DNA from: Marisa cornuarietis
Lineage: Eukaryota; Mollusca; Gastropoda; Architaenioglossa; Ampullariidae
DNA: 64,000 nucleotides
Reading direction: 5' to 3'
Assembly (NCBI GenBank): GCA_004794655.1
Contig: SMMW01000619.1
Coordinates: forward strand, 1,674,001 to 1,738,000
The notes below the pieces were generated by a model. The model did not search any database, had not been told where the DNA came from, and saw only the letters and a list, made by a program, of their open reading frames with translations. Numbering within the stretch: position 1 is the first letter of the stretch; every line of letters begins with the position of its first letter. The translations under genes were made by a program, and so were the position numbers. Below, piece by piece: positions 60,075 to 64,000 of the stretch.

Positions 60075-62190
60075 ATGTGGTAACTGCATCATTTCGCATT
60101 GAGGTTTTGATTGGGACAGAATTATTGAGCAGATAACACAGACGCAGAAGTAAGTTGTTTTCGGGGAAGGCCGATCGCACCACGCAAGGATTAAATAAAT
60201 GCATGCGATGCACAAGTCGATGGGGAAGTGTATCGATTCTTCATGTTCTCTTCCCCTTATCTGCCTTTTCTTCAGAGCTTACGAGAGAGTGGGTAGACGG
60301 ACATTTATCTATGAGCATCCCTGTCTTGGATTCCTCTTAGTTCTTCAAACTATGATTTGATGTTATCTATGGGTTACTCACCCGCTTTTTCCGACCCCCA
60401 CCACAGCCTGTGGAGCCGATACTATGATAATGTACAGGTGCCTGTGTAGCTATGCTCTTGAGATAAGAAATGAATCCTTCCGGCCATTAAGATGAGCAGC
60501 TCATTGGTTTTCTTTGAACTCGAGCATCGAACCGATCGGTTATTCCCCCCCCCCCCCCCCCCGCAGTGTTCTCCATTCCAGCGGAATAATGTTTGTCCCG
60601 GGCTAGTATTCTGAAGAACAAACTGTCTACTCCTATTCCAGTTTTTTTTGGTTCTGTTTTCGTTTTTCTTTATATTTCACTTTATTATTGAAGTGCATAC
60701 ACTTCAAAGGTTGCAATTTTTAAAATAAAACGAGAAAGTTAATCGCATGTGACTTCAGTGTTCTTTCAACAGACGCCAGGTTGGACAAATAACATATTTA
60801 CACCCACAGACCGTAAAATTAAAAAAAAAACACTCCCTCCGCTTGGAGCTACGACTTGTGAGGCGCGATGAAGCTGAGCATAACCGAGATTTGATGAGTA
60901 TTTTGCTTGCTGCAGACATATGTAGAGCCCGAGGAAGTACATGTTTCCGTACAGTTACGGCGCATGTCGACTTTGCCAGTCTTTGATGTAATATCCGGGA
61001 GCAGAACACTTCCGGGCATTGTTTTGTAGGCCTGAGTGTGAGTGCACTGTCGAGGGGAGCAGACAGGGGGGGGGGAGAGTATGGGAAAGAGGAAGCAGGA
61101 ACACGATGCTCTGTAGGTTAGCCCGCTGTAGGAGAGCAACTTGACTGCAGACTAAGACCAACGGATGCTAGTGAAATGCCCATGTAGTCCTAAAGTAAGC
61201 CTCAGCCGGCGAGTGTGTGTTAGGCACGTTGCTTATACTTCGTGAATCAGTTTCATTAATGGAGCTCAAAATGTTTCCCATTATAGGAAAAGAATGTTTT
61301 TTAAATACCATCGTAAAATCATTCACACGGGAATATGATTTCACCAATCCGACCGGAGAATGTCTCCATATCGCACCTTGCCACCCCTTTAACCAAGAAC
61401 CACCGGTCCCACTGCCTTGTGGGTAACTTGTGGGAAAGATAAAAGCCAAGGGAGTAGACGACTACAGCACAGCTCGATGCTAATGCGACATGACTGATAG
61501 GTTTTCCCGATTAAGTTACCGACCGGATGTCTCGTTGCCTTGTCCTTTTGGACCAAAGCGATCATCGGTTAAAGGGTATCAGCCGCGGTCTTGAGGGCAG
61601 AAGAAGTAGACGCCATCAGATCCATAAGCCCGCAAAGGACTATAGATAATCGACGCAGAAGAAACTTCCTTTCGGATCGTTCAAGGGGAGGATCAACAGG
61701 ATCTGTCGGTAAGCTTTAGGAGGAGCACAGAGAAGAGTGTGCTACTGGAACCCAAGCAGCTGTAAAACTGAGAGAACAACCATTCGTAGGCGCAGTGTCC
61801 GGACTTTACATCTGTGCAGTAATGTGAAAGAAGTCCCCCACGAGCTAGGATGAGAGTGATGGACATTGTGGGACCGGCACCCGTCACATGGCCAGACTTT
61901 GGGACAACAGCAACTGACGAGGGCCAGAAACTGTGATACGGTGGGAAGAAGACTAAACTTGAATACAGCATGGGTGTCTTCATACCTAGAGAAGTGGTTG
62001 GATCATCATCAATAGTGTACATCCATTTCTGGCAGGCTCATCTTTATTTGCTTTTCTTCTGGGCCTCATAGTGTCACGAGAGACTGTGGCATGACATCGA
62101 AGAGGGCCTCGTACTCGTCACCGAAGAGTTTCAGGAGGGAAATGTTACTTGATAACCAGACAGGCGCTTTCTTTCACACAGCAATGGGCC
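59270..62190. other. Non-coding stretch with simple repeats
   Basis: TG repeat at 60,031-60,073, poly-C at 60,546-60,562, G-run at about 61,066-61,075. A 109-codon - strand frame at 61,693-62,022 has no motif that I recognise. Confidence 0.5.
60031..60073. repeat. TG microsatellite
   Basis: About 21 perfect GT units. Confidence 0.95.
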
Positions 62191-62194
62191 TTCC

Positions 62195-62400
62195 TTGTTT
62201 GACCCTTTGTCGCCTGTGCCACTTAACATTGTTGTTCTTTTCTCGGTGAACATCATGCAAGAAACCCTTCACGACCATCACACTTTTCTTTCCATCGGAG
62301 GCAGACACATAAGCTGGCTACATTTTGCAGACGACCTGTTGGCAGACACTGATAGCAAAATGCAGAAGTCTACAACAAACTGACAGACAGCGTGAATGCA
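62195..62400 (+). mobile_element. LINE fragment (family A), short piece around the RT active site
   Basis: Reads NIMQETLHDHHTFLSIGGRH then LHFADDLLADTDSKMQKSTT before stops. The same region occurs at 28,170-28,290 and 14,995-15,090. It ends at a CT/CA microsatellite (62,406-62,442). Confidence 0.8.
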
Positions 62401-62408
62401 TACACACA

Positions 62409-62445
<37 letters not shown>

Positions 62446-62521
62446 CTTTGCTTTTTTCTGTTGAGGCATTAGTTTGACACACTGACATAGTGACTCGTTT
62501 CGTTCCTTTTTCCACCCTTTT

Positions 62522-62790
62522 GCTCGTTCCATTCCTTCTCGTTTTGCATACCCTACCGCATTCTCTCCCCATTATCCTACTTGTTTCCCTTACCCTACCT
62601 TACCACCATCCTGCTGTTTCTCTTCCCTATCTTACCATTATCCTACTTGTTTCCCTTACCCTACCTTACCACCATCCTGCTGTTCCTCTTACCCTGTCTT
62701 ACCATTATCCTACTTGTTTTTCTTGCCCTGCCTTACCACCATCCTGCTCGTGTTACTTACCCTACCTCACTCGCTCACTATCACCCTCCT
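62522..62790. repeat. Tandem repeat, about 66-bp unit, 3-4 copies, C/T-rich
   Basis: TCCTACTTGTTTCCCTTACC recurs at 62,575 and 62,641 and, changed, at 62,708, with CTACCTTACCACCATCCTGC between. It is followed by a CCCA repeat (62,824-62,848). Open frames of up to 107 codons here are translated repeat. Confidence 0.85.
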
Positions 62791-62849
62791 CTGCTCGTCT
62801 CCAGCTTTATTAAACATTTCACCCCACCCACCCACCCACCCACCCTCCA

Positions 62850-64000
62850 AACCCACCCATCTGATGGTTGAATTGTTTTGGCGAGAGAGTCTGTTCATAC
62901 ACGTGCTACTCCATGCGTTTAAAATTCCAGATGCCAGTCCTGGCCCGGAGGTTCACGTGTCTTTTGGTGGCGTTCCAAGAGTCATTGTCTCCTTCTCTTC
63001 TGATCTCTTTGGCAGGAAGAAGCGATTCCCGCACCTTCTGATCAGTCTGACCCATGCAACTCGTAGCTAACCGAGTCCCCGAGATATTTCCTCGTGATTA
63101 TTTTACAAAATGCTAGTATTATGCATAATATAGGTACTTACGCTCTGACAGAAATTTGCATCTAAAGGTCAATGTTCAACTTTATTCTGTTTTTGTTTTA
63201 CCTTTAGTGACAGATTTCCGAAAGGTAGGTGTTGTAGGGATGCGAAAGAATCCCTCCTTCCTTCTTTTATTAGTGGAAAGTTGAGACGTATGTTTAAAAC
63301 TTGAACGTACTTCGAAGAAAAACTGAAGACCATTGTTTGACCTTTGTTGCCTGCACCAAGATTTCTGTAAAACAAATTCCTTTCATGCAGCTTTTGTACA
63401 ACTTTCTTTAACCATTCACAAAAAGAAAATCTTAAGTTTTTTCCCTCAAACAATGGCCTTTTTTTAAACAAGATTTTGTAGAATCTGCCAAAGCACACGT
63501 GTTTTAAGGTCTTTGAACTGTTTAAAGTCTTTACAACTGACACTCCACCCCCTAAGCGTCCCTTGGCGAAAGAGAGTGGGGAGGTAGAAGTCCCCAGCTT
63601 CCACTGTTTGTTATCGTCAGATAAACACCGTAAGCGGCCTCCGCCAGGTTACCTGCCCTTTCCCAATGACGCGCTGTTGTTAGGGAAGCGGGATCTTTCA
63701 GGTGAGCTTGCTCAGGTAGGCACGTGTTCCTCAGGTGATGCACCGTTGATGATGCTGCAATACCGCGCACGTTGAATACATCAGCCAGCCATTTGGTTGT
63801 CTTGCGCAAGCAGGGGAGGGGGTGACTTACGAGAACTTTGAAAGGTGGGAGCGACTCGTCCTTCTGGTGAGAGGCAACGGTGCTACTTGGGAAGGAAGAC
63901 AAATTCGTGGATGGAAAGTGTGTAATTCTTACGAAAGTTAGAAGCAACGTGTAAACATTTCTTTCTTTCGCCCCTGCAGCTAATCCAAACTGCTTTAATA
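62850..64000. other. Right end of the window, no supported gene
   Basis: Two - strand frames (124 codons at 63,169-63,543 and 131 codons at 63,552-63,947) and one + strand frame to 63,070 have no recognisable domain. The last 40 bases contain a good acceptor (CGCCCCTGCAG ending at about 63,979), but too little follows to judge whether an exon starts there. Confidence 0.45.

Noticed and set aside
62928..63070. Possible exon after TTTAAAATTCCAG, before CTCTTTGGCAG
   Set aside because: A good acceptor, but the translation resembles nothing and no donor follows in frame.

Overview
The window is animal nuclear DNA. It has short exons separated by 0.1-3 kb introns with GT/AG borders, long non-coding tracts full of TG/CA microsatellites and minisatellites, tRNA-derived SINEs, decayed LINE fragments and DNA-transposon MITEs. 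The LINE and SINE types and the divergence of the two protein genes suggest a lophotrochozoan, most likely a mollusc (perhaps a gastropod). This is inference from style; no marker gene settles the species.

Two protein-coding genes can be supported. The first, on the + strand from before the window start to at least 22,967, is a class IIb histone deacetylase (HDAC6-like). I could trace 26 exons. Exons 1-10 carry the first deacetylase domain (DAC1), exon 11 a linker, exons 12-25 the second domain (DAC2), and exon 26 a Pro/Ser-rich tail. The 5' exons lie outside the window, and no ubiquitin-binding zinc finger was found downstream. Eight consecutive exons of DAC1 and DAC2 match in order and phase, six of them identical in length, so the tandem domain duplication is still visible in the exon structure. 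DAC2 looks like a canonical HDAC6 second domain. DAC1 carries a glutamate where HDAC6 DAC1 normally has a gatekeeper lysine. Glutamate there is the signature of HDAC10, the polyamine deacetylase, and other parts of DAC1 also read as HDAC10-like. This is the most interesting observation in the window.

The second gene, on the - strand at 31,203-32,264, is an intronless rhodopsin-class G-protein-coupled receptor of 353 residues, closest by eye to the moody/Tre1-like group. Its DRY-type motif and its TM6 toggle position are both altered.

The rest is repeat-rich. Inside the HDAC introns there are TTAA-flanked piggyBac-like MITEs, hAT-like elements, a third inverted-repeat element beside exon 15, SINEs, and LINE pieces, one of them interrupted by a SINE. 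From 23 to 64 kb the sequence is mostly non-coding. It holds a 31-bp minisatellite (35.5-36.2 kb), a 1.8-kb satellite with a 90-bp higher-order period (37.6-39.3 kb), arrays of 58, 27, 53, 20 and 66 bp, a fold-back element with a telomere-like core and a 10-bp target duplication (53.0-53.26 kb), and several truncated copies of one LINE family.
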